Shown piece after piece: positions 52,055 through 61,728 of a stretch of DNA of 64,000 nucleotides (positions are counted from its first letter, which is position 1; every line of letters starts with the position of its first letter). The position numbers and the translations under genes are program-made. Source of the DNA: Chryseobacterium sp. YIM B08800 (GTDB lineage Bacteria; Bacteroidota; Bacteroidia; Flavobacteriales; Weeksellaceae). The stretch lies in assembly GCF_026163565.1 (NCBI RefSeq), contig NZ_JAPDKN010000002.1:62001-126000 (forward strand). Direction: 5' to 3'. Below the pieces are notes generated by a model, which was given only the letters and a program-made list of their open reading frames with translations, was not told where the DNA came from and ran no database searches.

Positions 52055-52800
52055 TTCAATTTAATATTATAATTATTTCGACCTTTTTCATTTGGATATA
52101 AATTCGGAAGCAAGTCGCTCTGCCAGAATTCTTTAGTTTCAACATTTATTATCGACAATGCACCTGTAAAAGCAGCACCTATATCAAGATTCCAAACATT
52201 GGCTTTATTCATAGGTTTATCAATACCTAAATGCAAAGTCGGAGTATGTCCTATGAAAATTTCCTTATACAGAAGCAGCCTCTTAGGATAAAGCTCTGAG
52301 TTTTTTGATAACTTCTTATCCATTGCAACCGCAGTTTCCCATAAAGTTCTATCCCAACGATAATTGCTTGAATAAACCTCTTTTTCAGGACCATGCATTG
52401 AAGAATAATCAGCATGAATAAATAAACGATTTTCTTCATCAACATAATAATTTTTCATTCTTTCAAAAAATTCCAAATGAATTTCCAGCTCTTCCAAAGA
52501 ATATTCAGAATAACTGTTAACCGTACTTTGTCCACCGTTGAAAAGCCAAACATCGGGAGCATTTCCGAAAGATAACCAATCTTCCGTCCACGCATCATGG
52601 TTTCCTTTAATAAAAATACATTCCTGTTTTTTTGAAAGTTCAATTAAAAATTGAATGACCCGAGAAGACTCACTCCAACCGTCAACATAATCACCAAGAA
52701 AAATTAATTTATCTTTTTCGGTAACATTGGCTCTTTCCAAAACTTATTTCAACGCTTTGAAGCCACCGTGAATATCTCCTATTGCGAATGTTCTTTCCAT
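52051..52800 (-). pseudogene. Metallophosphoesterase with in-frame stop at codon 19
   Basis: The complete gene starts at ATG 52,800 and reads MERTFAIGDIHGGFKALK, then TAA (52,746-52,744), then continues in the same frame with VLERANVTEKDKLIFLGDYV to a normal end. Most homologues would have Gln here, so one C-to-T change (CAA to TAA) explains it. The N-terminal piece carries the first metal site (GDIHG), the rest holds GDYVDGWSES, KGNHDAW, and two late His motifs (IHADYSSMH, FIGHTPTLH). A protein restarted downstream would lack GDIHG and probably activity. Family: Ser/Thr protein-phosphatase-like. Confidence 0.8.
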
Positions 52801-52875
52801 CTAAATATTTTATACAATTTAATGAAAATCTTTTTGACTTTACTTAAACTTCAAATTTGATTTTGTATAAAAAAT

Positions 52876-52901
52876 CCCCTAAATGTTGATACTTTTAGGG
52901 G
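52876..52901 (-). terminator. Intrinsic terminator after GG-leader peptide 2
   Basis: CCCCTAAA/TTTAGGGG with a 10-nt loop and T6 after it on minus. Confidence 0.8.
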
Positions 52902-52922
52902 CCTATTTTCTTTATATCTTAA

Positions 52923-53117
52923 TTAAAAACCATACCAACGTCCGCATTTATTAACGCAAAATGGTTCAAGGTCAGGATCTGTGGTAGAAGCTTGAATGCA
53001 AGCTGCCTCGGTAGTGTAATAAGGTCTACCTGATCCCCACCAAGATGCACATTCCGGAGTAATACCTCCTTTAATTGATTTTAAATTTTCTCTTGAGATT
53101 TTGTTTAAGTTTTTCAT
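52923..53117 (-). CDS. GG-leader bacteriocin-like peptide (64 aa)
   Basis: A leader of 18 residues, MKNLNKISRENLKSIKGG, ends in the double Gly used by C39-type peptidase-transporters; the mature part is 46 residues with four Cys and several Trp/Tyr (ASWWGSGRPYY, CGRWYGF). The same leader logic appears at 2707. It is a single-gene unit with its own terminator, between kptA and the broken phosphoesterase. No transporter, immunity or modification gene is adjacent. Confidence 0.75.
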   Translation of the reverse strand: MKNLNKISRENLKSIKGGITPECASWWGSGRPYYTTEAACIQASTTDPDLEPFCVNKCGRWYGF

Positions 53118-53253
53118 AATGATTTAGTTTGATTTTCCTACTCTATACGGTTTTCGGATACCCCGATATTAATACACTAATATATGAAATATTTAATTAC
53201 AAAATCAAAAAAAAATTTTATTGTGAGATTTTAGTTTTATTATTCATCTTTCT

Positions 53254-53796
53254 TTATTGAAAAATGTATTTAATATCTACAAAATCTGTCAGCCAGACAT
53301 TATTTTCAGAAAGATAAAATTCTATCCCATCATCAAACATTTTTTCGGTATTGATGGTTAAAATAATCGGTTTTCCGTGACGCATTCCGACTTTAGTAGC
53401 CGTTTCTCTATCCTGACTCAGATGAACGTGTTGTCGGTTTCTTTTTTCAATTCCTTTTTCCAGAATAGAATCGATATTACTTTGAGCCGTTCCGTGATAT
53501 AAAAATTCAGGCGGTTGTTGTGGAATTAAGGCCAGATTAATATCAATAGAATGTCCTTGATTTGCTCTGATTCTGGTTTTATCTTCATTAAAAATAAAAC
53601 GTTTTTTATCGTTGGTTTCCACAATTTCATCCAATTCTTCAAAAGTAAAACCTTGAGAATCGTTTGTTGATTTTGTGATTAATTCATCAACATTTGCCCA
53701 TCCATTTTCATCTAAATTCAAATTAATGAGTTCTGGATGATGCCTGAGAACATAGCTCAGAAATTTGCTTGTTTTTTTCTTATGTTGTTCATTCAT
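53254..53796 (-). CDS. kptA: RNA 2'-phosphotransferase, Tpt1/KptA family
   Basis: Removes an internal RNA 2'-phosphate using NAD+, giving ADP-ribose 1'',2''-cyclic phosphate and nicotinamide. The 180-residue protein is of normal length and has all family motifs: LRHHPE (17-22), an RANQGHS block (77-83), YHGT (100-103) and HVHLSQDRETATKVGMRHGK (123-142). Bacteria lack the tRNA ligase that makes this substrate in fungi, so its natural role may be repair of RNA or transfer of ADP-ribose. It overlaps the next upstream gene by 8 nt. Confidence 0.95.
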   Translation of the reverse strand: MNEQHKKKTSKFLSYVLRHHPELINLNLDENGWANVDELITKSTNDSQGFTFEELDEIVETNDKKRFIFNEDKTRIRANQGHSIDINLALIPQQPPEFLYHGTAQSNIDSILEKGIEKRNRQHVHLSQDRETATKVGMRHGKPIILTINTEKMFDDGIEFYLSENNVWLTDFVDIKYIFQ

Positions 53797-55009
53797 GTTT
53801 GTGTTCTAAAATATTAAGAATGTTTTGAACGTTAAAATAATCTTGTTTTAAATTTTCGAAAATCTCATTTTCTTCTTTATCTAATCTTGCTAAAAGAGCT
53901 TTCTGTTGGTAATAATATTCCTCAAAATTATTTTTATCATTTTTAGATTTATCATCTAAATCGAGATACTTTTCAATTTCTTCTTCCTTAAAATTGTATG
54001 AAAATAGTTTGACTCTTTTTGAAGAATTTTTTAATGATCCTTCTTTTAACTGTTTATAAAATTGATCCCATAAATCATCATTTTCTTCATCTGAAAGATT
54101 ATCAACCTCTTTATTTATATAAATTTCATCGCGAACAGATTTTACTTTCTCTTCAATTTCAATAATTTTTCGAAGATTTTCTGATGTAGTTTCACAATTA
54201 TTTAGCTTTCTCCATAAATAATCTTCGATAATCCCTTCTCCAAACTCTCCATGATCAATTGCACTGAATTTTTTTTTGTATTCTTTTATGTCATCTAGAA
54301 ATTTTTGATTCGTCTTTCCGTGAAAGAAAAGATTTCGAATATAAGTTCCCAATCCAAAATGATTTCTGAAAGAATCCATTCTTGCATTAATCGATTGATT
54401 TTTAATTACATTTATATCATTTTGTTTAAGATCTTCATTTATAAGGAATTCCACAGCATCTTTTACGGTATTAATATTTATTGTTTTCTCTTTTTTCTTA
54501 TCTAAAAATTCTGCAGATTCTCTTATTTCGTTTTCAATTTTCTCAATCATTTCCTCGGTTAATTCTGAGTTGTAATCTGAAGTAAAGTCATCCTCTCCAT
54601 AAAAATAATCGTCTGTTATAATTTCACGTGAATTTGTTTCAAGGAATATTTTGAGTCTCATTTCAGCTAAGTGCATTTCATTAATGATAATATCTTTGAT
54701 TATTTCATCTAAATGATGCAAATCTCCAAGCGAAGTATCAATAATCTTAATTCTGTAAATAAGTAAATTAAAGGCTTCCAAATTTTCAGAACTTATTACT
54801 ATTTCATTACTAGTTTCTATTTTTAAAGTAAGTAAGTCTTCTGCTGAAATTTCACATTTAACCAAAAAAATCAATTTCTCATCAATATTTTGATCAAATG
54901 ACTTATCTAAATAAAAATGCAGAGGAAAATTGGAAGAAAATTCTCTGAATTTTTTCTCTCTAATCTCTAATAATTCTTCTTCTGAAATAAATTTATATAA
55001 TTCGATCAT
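53789..55009 (-). CDS. DUF6794 domain-containing hypothetical protein
   Basis: A 406-residue acidic, helix-rich protein. Residues about 180-270 (VEFLINEDLKQNDINVIKNQ, FRNHFGLGTYIRNLFFHG, EGIIEDYLWRKLN) match the DUF6794 pattern, a small domain of unknown function; the flanks were not recognised. No catalytic motif is visible. It overlaps kptA by 8 nt and the ADP-ribosylglycohydrolase by 17 nt, so it belongs to the NAD island operon. Confidence 0.7.
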   Translation of the reverse strand: MIELYKFISEEELLEIREKKFREFSSNFPLHFYLDKSFDQNIDEKLIFLVKCEISAEDLLTLKIETSNEIVISSENLEAFNLLIYRIKIIDTSLGDLHHLDEIIKDIIINEMHLAEMRLKIFLETNSREIITDDYFYGEDDFTSDYNSELTEEMIEKIENEIRESAEFLDKKKEKTININTVKDAVEFLINEDLKQNDINVIKNQSINARMDSFRNHFGLGTYIRNLFFHGKTNQKFLDDIKEYKKKFSAIDHGEFGEGIIEDYLWRKLNNCETTSENLRKIIEIEEKVKSVRDEIYINKEVDNLSDEENDDLWDQFYKQLKEGSLKNSSKRVKLFSYNFKEEEIEKYLDLDDKSKNDKNNFEEYYYQQKALLARLDKEENEIFENLKQDYFNVQNILNILEHKHE

Positions 55010-55973
55010 TGTTGCTTAATTTCTCATTTAATTTTTCACAAAGCTTTTCAATATCCTCTTTTCTAACAAGTACCTCAATCCATTCTTCAGGAATATTTTC
55101 AAAGCCATAATAAATTCCTGCAATTCCGCCCGTGATTGCTCCGGTTGTATCGGTATCTTCTCCTAAATTGACTGCTTTCAGAACTGCTTCAGAATAACTT
55201 TCAGAATTTAGAAAACACCATAATGAGGCTTCTAAACTTGACAGTACGTATCCCGATGAACTTATTTCTTCTTCCTCCAAAGTGTGTAATGGGTCTATGT
55301 CATATTCGCCAACTTTTAATTCTAAAATTCTGTGGAATTTATCCATTTCTTCTTGTGAACAAATAGGGTTGCTGTCTAAGAAATTCCGAACTGTATTTTG
55401 CATTGATTTATAAGCTACCCATTTGTCTTTTTCTTTCAAAATTTCTAAAGCAAATTCCAAGTAAATAAAACAAGCCAGAACAGAACGAATATGCCCATGT
55501 GTAATGCTGGAAACCTCTTTTACAATATCAAAACGCTTTTCAATGTGAAAATCTTTAATGTAAAATAATAACGGTAATATTCTCATTAAAGAACCATTTC
55601 CATTATCAAATTCACTTGTTCCGCCACATAAAGTCGGGGATGCTCCTTTACTTATTCTGTGAATGGCTTGTGAAGTGGCAATTCCAATATCGAAAACACT
55701 TCCATGTGGAGTCCAGATTTCTGCATTATACCATTGCAAAAACTTTAAAGCTATATCTTCCAAATCATATTCTTTGCAAAGGCTATCCGCAAGACACAGC
55801 ATTAAAGAACTGTCATCACTCCATGTTCCAATCGGTTGACGATGAGTTCCAAAAGCTCTCATTGTCGTAACTGGTGATCGTTTCAGTTGGTCACGACTTC
55901 GGAATTCTACCGGAACACCCAAAGCATCACCGATACAAACTCCAAAAATCCCTGCTTTCACTATGTTTTCCAT
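54993..55973 (-). CDS. ADP-ribosylglycohydrolase family protein, copy 1
   Basis: A 326-residue DraG-type enzyme, which removes ADP-ribose from protein, nucleic acid or small acceptors with two Mg ions. Metal sites: GTWSDDSSLMLCLAD (about 48-62) and LGEDTDTTGAITGGIAGIYY near residue 275; also DNGNGSLMRILPL. Its first 23 residues (MENIVKAGIFGVCIGDALGV) and last 90 are almost the same as in the next gene, while the middle differs. It overlaps the paralogue by 13 nt. Confidence 0.94.
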   Translation of the reverse strand: MENIVKAGIFGVCIGDALGVPVEFRSRDQLKRSPVTTMRAFGTHRQPIGTWSDDSSLMLCLADSLCKEYDLEDIALKFLQWYNAEIWTPHGSVFDIGIATSQAIHRISKGASPTLCGGTSEFDNGNGSLMRILPLLFYIKDFHIEKRFDIVKEVSSITHGHIRSVLACFIYLEFALEILKEKDKWVAYKSMQNTVRNFLDSNPICSQEEMDKFHRILELKVGEYDIDPLHTLEEEEISSSGYVLSSLEASLWCFLNSESYSEAVLKAVNLGEDTDTTGAITGGIAGIYYGFENIPEEWIEVLVRKEDIEKLCEKLNEKLSNNDRII

Positions 55974-56908
55974 TCTAATTTATTATAAAATTTTTCACAA
56001 AGCTTTTCAATATCCTCTTTCCTCACCAACTCCGCAATCCATTCTTCAGGAATATTTTCAAAGCCATAATAAATTCCTGCAATTCCGCCTGTGATTGCTC
56101 CTGTTGTATCGGTATCTTCTCCTAAATTGACAGCTTTTAAAACTGCTTCAGAATAACTTTCAGAATTTAAAAAACACCATAATGATGCTTCTAAACTATG
56201 AAGAACGTATCCTCCTGAACTAATTGTGTCTTCGTCATATTTTGAAATATCATTCTTTAAAACTCTATCAAAAAGCCGAACCTCTTTTGGGTTAAAACCT
56301 TGATTTTCTGCAAATTTCAAACTGACAATTTGGGTATGATGATATGCTTCTTTTTTATCTTTTCCTTTTATTAATTCAAGCGCAAAAATTACATAGATAA
56401 AACACGCAAAGACTGAACGGAAATGCCCATGAGTTATCGAAGAAACTTCTTTTACAACCTGATATAATTTTTCAATATTTTCTTCATCTTTAAGATAAAA
56501 AGCCAAGGGAAGCGTTCTCATTAAAGAACCATTTCCATTATCTTCTTCAAAGATATTTCCTGAAAATCTGGCACTTTCTCCTTTAATTAATCTCGCAATC
56601 GAATGTCTTGTCGTTCCGCCAATATCGAAAAGCCTTCCGTGAGCTGTCCAATGTCCGAATTTATTCCATTTTACAAAGCTTTTTCCAATTTTCTCGAGAT
56701 CAAAGCCTTTTGTCAATTCTTCTGCGATACAAAGCGTTAGTGAACTATCGTCGCTCCAGGTTCCTTTCGGCTGATTCCAAGAACCAAACTCCCGCATATT
56801 TTCGACAGGGAAAACTTTTAAAGTTTCTCTTTTATTGAACTCCACCGGAACACCCAATGCATCGCCAATACACACGCCAAAAATCCCTGCTTTTACAATA
56901 TTTTCCAT
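55961..56908 (-). CDS. ADP-ribosylglycohydrolase family protein, copy 2
   Basis: A 315-residue tandem paralogue of the neighbouring gene. Motifs: GTWSDDSSLTLCIAEEL (49-65), DNGNGSLMRTLPLAFY and GEDTDTTGAITGGIAG (about 267). The nucleotide match of the 3' block (56,000-56,200 against 55,040-55,240) is above 90 percent by eye, and the central 180 residues are far more different. Start and the sir2 stop share TAATG, so the two are coupled. Confidence 0.94.
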   Translation of the reverse strand: MENIVKAGIFGVCIGDALGVPVEFNKRETLKVFPVENMREFGSWNQPKGTWSDDSSLTLCIAEELTKGFDLEKIGKSFVKWNKFGHWTAHGRLFDIGGTTRHSIARLIKGESARFSGNIFEEDNGNGSLMRTLPLAFYLKDEENIEKLYQVVKEVSSITHGHFRSVFACFIYVIFALELIKGKDKKEAYHHTQIVSLKFAENQGFNPKEVRLFDRVLKNDISKYDEDTISSGGYVLHSLEASLWCFLNSESYSEAVLKAVNLGEDTDTTGAITGGIAGIYYGFENIPEEWIAELVRKEDIEKLCEKFYNKLEWKT

Positions 56909-57594
56909 TACGCAAGATTTAACAATTTATCGTACAATAATTTCATTCCTTTCGTTGCGGTTTCCTTCATTACGACCGCTCTTTGTCCGTATCCGAAGCC
57001 TGTTTCGTTGGGGTTGATGACAATTAAAAGACAGTCATCTTTAATATCATGAAGCAATCCTGCAGCCGGATAAACCTGCAAAGACGTTCCGATTACTAAG
57101 AAAATATCTGCTTCCTTTGCTTTTTTCGTTGCTTCATTCATCAATGGAACGTCTTCTCCAAACCAAACAATAAAAGGTCGCAATTGAGCCCCGTCTTCCG
57201 CCTTATCACCGATCTTGATGTCGTTTTTTTGTTCGTAAATCAGAGCTTTATTGTTACAAGAACATGACTTAAATAATTCGCCATGAAGATGAATGATATT
57301 TTTAGAACCCGCTCTTTCATGCAAATCATCGATATTTTGCGTGATAATCTGAACATCGAAATGTTTTTCCAAATCGGCAATTAATTTGTGCGCATCATTT
57401 GGTTCAACTTCATGAAGTTGACGACGTCTCTGGTTATAAAATTCCAAAACCAAAGCTCTGTCTTTTCGCCATCCTTCCGGACTTGCCACGTCGGTTATGC
57501 TATGATTTTCCCAAAGACCATCTCCGTCTCTGAAAGTTTTTATTCCGCTTTCGGCACTTATTCCGGCGCCGGTTAATATGGTTAGTTTTTTCAT
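56908..57594 (-). CDS. Sir2 family NAD-dependent protein deacylase
   Basis: A 228-residue sirtuin: GAGISAESGIKTFRDGDGLW (9-28), TQNIDDLHERAG (85-96), catalytic His104 in HLHGELFK and FGEDVPLMNEA. Tyr53 and Arg56 in EFYNQRRRQ are the pair that favours negatively charged acyl groups (succinyl, malonyl) in class III sirtuins. Only one Cys pair (CSC at 111-113) of the zinc site is present; the second is replaced by charged residues, a form seen in other Bacteroidota members. Start 57,594 is the family start. Confidence 0.94.
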   Translation of the reverse strand: MKKLTILTGAGISAESGIKTFRDGDGLWENHSITDVASPEGWRKDRALVLEFYNQRRRQLHEVEPNDAHKLIADLEKHFDVQIITQNIDDLHERAGSKNIIHLHGELFKSCSCNNKALIYEQKNDIKIGDKAEDGAQLRPFIVWFGEDVPLMNEATKKAKEADIFLVIGTSLQVYPAAGLLHDIKDDCLLIVINPNETGFGYGQRAVVMKETATKGMKLLYDKLLNLA

Positions 57595-57619
57595 TTGTTT
57601 TTTGTTTTTATAATTATTT

Positions 57620-57697
57620 TTAACGCAAAGCTCGCAAAGGTTTTTTTTAAAATATTTGAAAATATTTTTCGTTCGCAAAGGCGTTTCACTCAGCAAA
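57620..57697. repeat. Dispersed AACGCAAAG repeat, copy R2
   Basis: TTAACGCAAAGCTCGCAAAG, T-rich centre, GTTCGCAAAGGCG, TTTCACTCAGCAAAG. It separates nadR from sir2, the only gap above 30 nt between 53.8 and 63.6 kb, and may mark the operon boundary. Confidence 0.75.
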
Positions 57698-57701
57698 GAT
57701 C

Positions 57702-58700
57702 TTATGAATCTTTAAATCGTATTTTTTGTTTTAAAATTAAATTTTCAATACTATCAATTGCCATTTTTTCTCTTTCTTCCCAAGTTCCTGAAATCTCTAG
57801 AAAATCAATTTTGTTTTCTTTTAAAACTTTTCGGTGGCTTTCGTCCAACTTGTTTCTTTCATCAAATTCAAGGCGGGTTCTGTCCTGAACGTATTCTGCA
57901 TCTTTTGTTGAATAAAGATATAAATCGGCTTTATTTTTCTCTGTAATTTCTTCCGGAACAATTAATTTTCGTCCAAAAACAAACTCAGCATAAGATTTTG
58001 TAATGTGAACATCGGTGTCAATTAAGGTTAAAAAACTTTCCCCGTGATTCACTTTTTCAATTCTGTTGGCGTGTTCGGTGTACACTTTTTTCAGATCTTC
58101 GAATTCAAATTGTTTAGAATTCCGGATTAAATCTCTTCCCGCTTCTGAAACTTTATTGGCTTTAAAATATTCTGAAATGTTATTCGTCATCACGGTTTTT
58201 CCTGTTGACTCTGTTCCCAGAAAAACAACTTTTAATGCAAAATATTTCTGAACCGATAACGGCAAATATTCCCAATTCTTAAATATCTCTTTCCTAATTT
58301 CTGAAGCCGAAATCTGAATATTTTCTCGGTTTTCATCAAACATAAAATGTTCAATATTCATGATCACAGAAAGCATTTCTCCATATTCTTCTGAGGTTAC
58401 CAAAAAGTTTTCATCCTTAAAATATTCATTAAAAACCTCACTCCATCTTTTGGAAACATCCCAATTTGAAACCGAAGTGTTCGGAAAATCTTTTTCATTA
58501 TATTTAAATACTTTTACCTTCAGGTTTTTATTGTTGGGAAAAGTATCTTTAATCCATTTTTTTCGAATATTTCCGTCGATTTTTTCATTTTCTTCTGCAC
58601 AAATTAAAACCGTTACACTTCCTTTTTCAAGGGCAAATTCGATCATTTTTTGATGACCGATATGAAACGGATAAAATTTCCCAAATACAAAACCCTTCAT
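57702..58700 (-). CDS. nadR: Bifunctional NMN adenylyltransferase/ribosylnicotinamide kinase (NadR-like)
   Basis: Two-domain NAD salvage enzyme. The N-terminal nucleotidyltransferase has FGKFYPFHIGHQKMIE (6-21, HxGH) and the SASEIRKEIF motif (131-140). The C-terminal kinase has the P-loop FLGTESTGKTVMT (160-172), expected to phosphorylate nicotinamide riboside. No helix-turn-helix regulator domain is present, so it is an enzyme only. It starts directly after the TonB receptor (1 nt gap). Confidence 0.92.
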   Translation of the reverse strand: MKGFVFGKFYPFHIGHQKMIEFALEKGSVTVLICAEENEKIDGNIRKKWIKDTFPNNKNLKVKVFKYNEKDFPNTSVSNWDVSKRWSEVFNEYFKDENFLVTSEEYGEMLSVIMNIEHFMFDENRENIQISASEIRKEIFKNWEYLPLSVQKYFALKVVFLGTESTGKTVMTNNISEYFKANKVSEAGRDLIRNSKQFEFEDLKKVYTEHANRIEKVNHGESFLTLIDTDVHITKSYAEFVFGRKLIVPEEITEKNKADLYLYSTKDAEYVQDRTRLEFDERNKLDESHRKVLKENKIDFLEISGTWEEREKMAIDSIENLILKQKIRFKDS

Positions 58701-58701
58701 T

Positions 58702-60680
58702 TTAAAAAACTTTAAATTTTAAAGAAGCCATAAAATTTCTCGGCATCTGAATAAAATATTTTCCCGTGCCATCAGCTTCTGTATATCCATAGTTGAAATA
58801 TCGTTTATTCGTAACATTATTCACGAAAAATCCTATTTGCCATTGATTCCAATCATATAAAACTCCTAAATTGAAAATTACATACGATGGAAGTTTAGTT
58901 ACATTAGAAAAATCCATATACGAACTATCCTGAAATCTGGAAGTTAAATTGATTGTTAAGCTTTTCAATTTATAGTTTAATTCCTGATTTACAATAAATT
59001 TCGGAGTCAATACCGGGCTAAACGAAATATCTTCTTCTTTAATTTTAGCGTAAACAAAAGACGAATTATTTTTCAGGTTCCAATGCTCATTAATCTGGTA
59101 ATTTACTGATAATTCTGCCCCCATTCTATAACTTTTATCTACTTTATTCGTCAAAGCTAATCCGTTGGGTCCGAAATTTCCGTTTAATACAATTTCATTT
59201 TTAAAATTCATATAAAACAGATTAAATTCAAGCTTTACTTTCTTTTTATTAAACGGTAACCTAACTCATAATCAGTTATATATTCAGGCGTTATTGTTCC
59301 AAGCGTCAACTGATTATTTTCGTCGAACATCAGATTATCATTTCCCATAAAAATATCATTTCTCGTCGGTTCTCTTCCTACTTTTCCCAAACTGAACAAC
59401 ACATTTGAATTGTTGTCTATCAAATAATTAACTCCAACTTTCGGATTAAAGAAATTCCATTCTATTTTATCCATTTCAAGATCTCCTTTGTATCTGAAAT
59501 CTGCAAATCTGTACTGAACATCCCCTGAAAAAATCCATTTTCCTGCCTTGAATTCCGCCTGAGCAAAAGCACTTACATCATTTTTGTAACCTGTGTTTCT
59601 ATACAATTCTCCAAAAGAAATTTCGCTTCCGACATGATTTCTGTGATAGATATTTCCATTAATTCCTGTGACAATTTTCCCGTTTTTAAACTTATTCTGA
59701 AAATTAGAATAAAACCCTAAAAAGTTAGACGCAAAAGCATAGTTATACATTTCTCCGTTTTCCGGTAATCCGATGAAATTATTCCAATTAAAATCATAAT
59801 TTCCATTCAAATACGTATAATGAATACTGCTTTGAAGCGAAGAAGATTCACTTATTTTTGTCTGATTAAAAACCTGCAAAAATGTTTGGAAAAAGCGATC
59901 TCTTTCATCACGATTTCCATTGGTTCTCGGATCTTTTTCGATTTGTTCCTGCGTAACGCCCAACCAAGCCAGTCCGTTTCTCTGATTTCCCATCAAAGCA
60001 TTGAATTTCCAGATACTTTTATCCTTGCAAATTCCACCACTGATAAACGCAGACTGTCCATGATTAGAGGAATTGTACTTATAACCATCCGAATAAATCT
60101 CCGACAATCTTACATGAATTGCTTTATTATTTTTAATTCCTGATGTATATTTTCCATACAATCTCATCGAGTTATATGAACCGTAATTAGCTCCAAATTC
60201 AAAGTTCTTTTCACTCAAATCCGGAGAGAATAACTGAATACTTCCACCATAACTTGCCGTTCCGTTCTTCGACAAACCGACTCCTTTCTGAATCTGGATT
60301 TTGTCGAAAGAATTAAAAATATCAGGATAATTCGAAAAATAAGAACCCTGATCTTCCGGCTCATTCATCGGCGCTCCATCGATCGAAACATTGATTCTCG
60401 TCTGATCGATCCCACGAATTCTGTAATAAGAATATCCGTTGTTTCCACCAGTATCTGAGTAGGAAGTCACAGACGGAACCGATTCCGATAATAAAAAAGA
60501 AGGTTCCTGACCAACATTTCTGATACTTTTAGCAGGATTGATATTGTGAAAATTCACCGCTTGCAATCTTCCTGCCTCACTTTGTATCACAACTTCCCGA
60601 ATATCCTTGATTGAATCTTTTTCTTGGGAAAACAGATAAGAAATTGGGGTAAATGTTGCTAAAAGTATTAGTTTTTTCAT
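58702..60680 (-). pseudogene. TonB-dependent receptor, frameshifted near 59,245
   Basis: Complete receptor of about 655 residues in two frames. The first part (59,235-60,680) has signal peptide, plug (SVTSYSDTGGNNGYSYYRIRG, VSIDGAPMNEPEDQGSYFSN) and barrel start, and ends DYELGYRLIKRK then stop. The second (58,702 to about 59,250) continues KVKLEFNLFYMNFKNEIVL to the final strand ending in F. One missing A in TTTAATAAAAAGAAAG restores one frame. It lies directly before nadR, which suggests uptake of an NAD precursor; that is inference. The break may be a homopolymer sequencing error. Confidence 0.8.
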
Positions 60681-61717
60681 GACATATTTATTATTTCATG
60701 ATATTTAGAATCTTTATAGGGATAATAAATAATTTCTAATTCATCATTATTTAAATAAGTGATTAAAGAATTTGCAAGTTTAATGTATTGATCATCGTTT
60801 TTTGGATAAACATCTAAAAGACCTGTGATTTCTTCATTATTATAAATGTATAAAGTGCTTTCCTTAACACTATATTTTTCTCTAAATGCTAGAATGAATT
60901 CTTTAAGTTCATCTTCATTTTGATTTTCCATTTTGAAATAAACATCAAAAATTTCTTCAAATCTATTTTCTCGATATCTAATTATATTGAAATCAAACTT
61001 ATTTAAATCATACTTTAACTTTCTTTTTGTTTCATGAATCAATTTAAAGTCTAATTTAAAATTAGATGGAAATACTTCATAAAATTTTACGTCTAAATCT
61101 TTGAAAAGTCCATAAAAAGATTCCTTAATTATTTCTGGTGTTTTAATTCCAAAATAAATTCCCGTGATGGCAGAAGGATGAAATTTTTTCATTCCATACT
61201 TATCAAAAATTAACCTTATTTCTTCTTCATGCTTCCACGTCGATTTTTTAGTAGCAAACATTTTTTTAATAAAGCCATCCTGTAAGTTTGTAAGATCATC
61301 AATTCCTAAAGTTGGAATATTATCTTTATAATCAATGTCGAATTTATATTGGAAATCAAAGTTCTGACTCTTATCAATTAATTTTTCTAAATCATATTCG
61401 ATACAGTATCCGGAATAAGAACTTGCATAATAAGCCCAATGTTGTTCATTCAAAAAGTCTTTGCTTAAACAATAAACTCCAATTTCTTCCTTAAAATTTA
61501 AAACTTTTTTAAATTGGTTCTCGAAATTATCTAATTCTTGATATGGAAATAGCGTTTTCAAAAGACTTATAACTTGAGAGATTTCTTCATTAAAATAAAT
61601 ATCAAATGGATCATTCAACATATTATAATTTGATGAGTAAAAAGAATTATTCTTAATTGTTTCAAAATCTCTTTCAAAAACATTCTTTTCTATTGATCTA
61701 TATTTATAAGCCTTCAT
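60677..61717 (-). CDS. DUF2971 domain-containing protein
   Basis: A 346-residue protein. The DUF2971 pattern is visible: YKYRSIEKNVFERDFETIKN, FYSSNYNMLNDPFDIYF, IGVYCLSKDFLNEQHWAYYA, SSYSGYCIEYDLEKL, WKHEEEIRLIF and a late IYFGIKTP. The last 110 residues form a separate beta-rich piece. Function unknown; the family is frequent in accessory and defence-like regions. It overlaps the TonB receptor start by 4 nt (ATGA). Confidence 0.82.
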   Translation of the reverse strand: MKAYKYRSIEKNVFERDFETIKNNSFYSSNYNMLNDPFDIYFNEEISQVISLLKTLFPYQELDNFENQFKKVLNFKEEIGVYCLSKDFLNEQHWAYYASSYSGYCIEYDLEKLIDKSQNFDFQYKFDIDYKDNIPTLGIDDLTNLQDGFIKKMFATKKSTWKHEEEIRLIFDKYGMKKFHPSAITGIYFGIKTPEIIKESFYGLFKDLDVKFYEVFPSNFKLDFKLIHETKRKLKYDLNKFDFNIIRYRENRFEEIFDVYFKMENQNEDELKEFILAFREKYSVKESTLYIYNNEEITGLLDVYPKNDDQYIKLANSLITYLNNDELEIIYYPYKDSKYHEIINMS

Positions 61718-61728
61718 GTTTGTTATAT

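Noticed and set aside
53118..53253. Riboswitch or extra gene between kptA and the GG-leader peptide
   Set aside because: Only AT-rich spacer; no ORF or recognisable fold.
61312..61494. Small plus-strand ORF opposite the DUF2971 gene, and 62,951-63,235 opposite the macro fusion
   Set aside because: No family features and wholly covered by well-supported genes.
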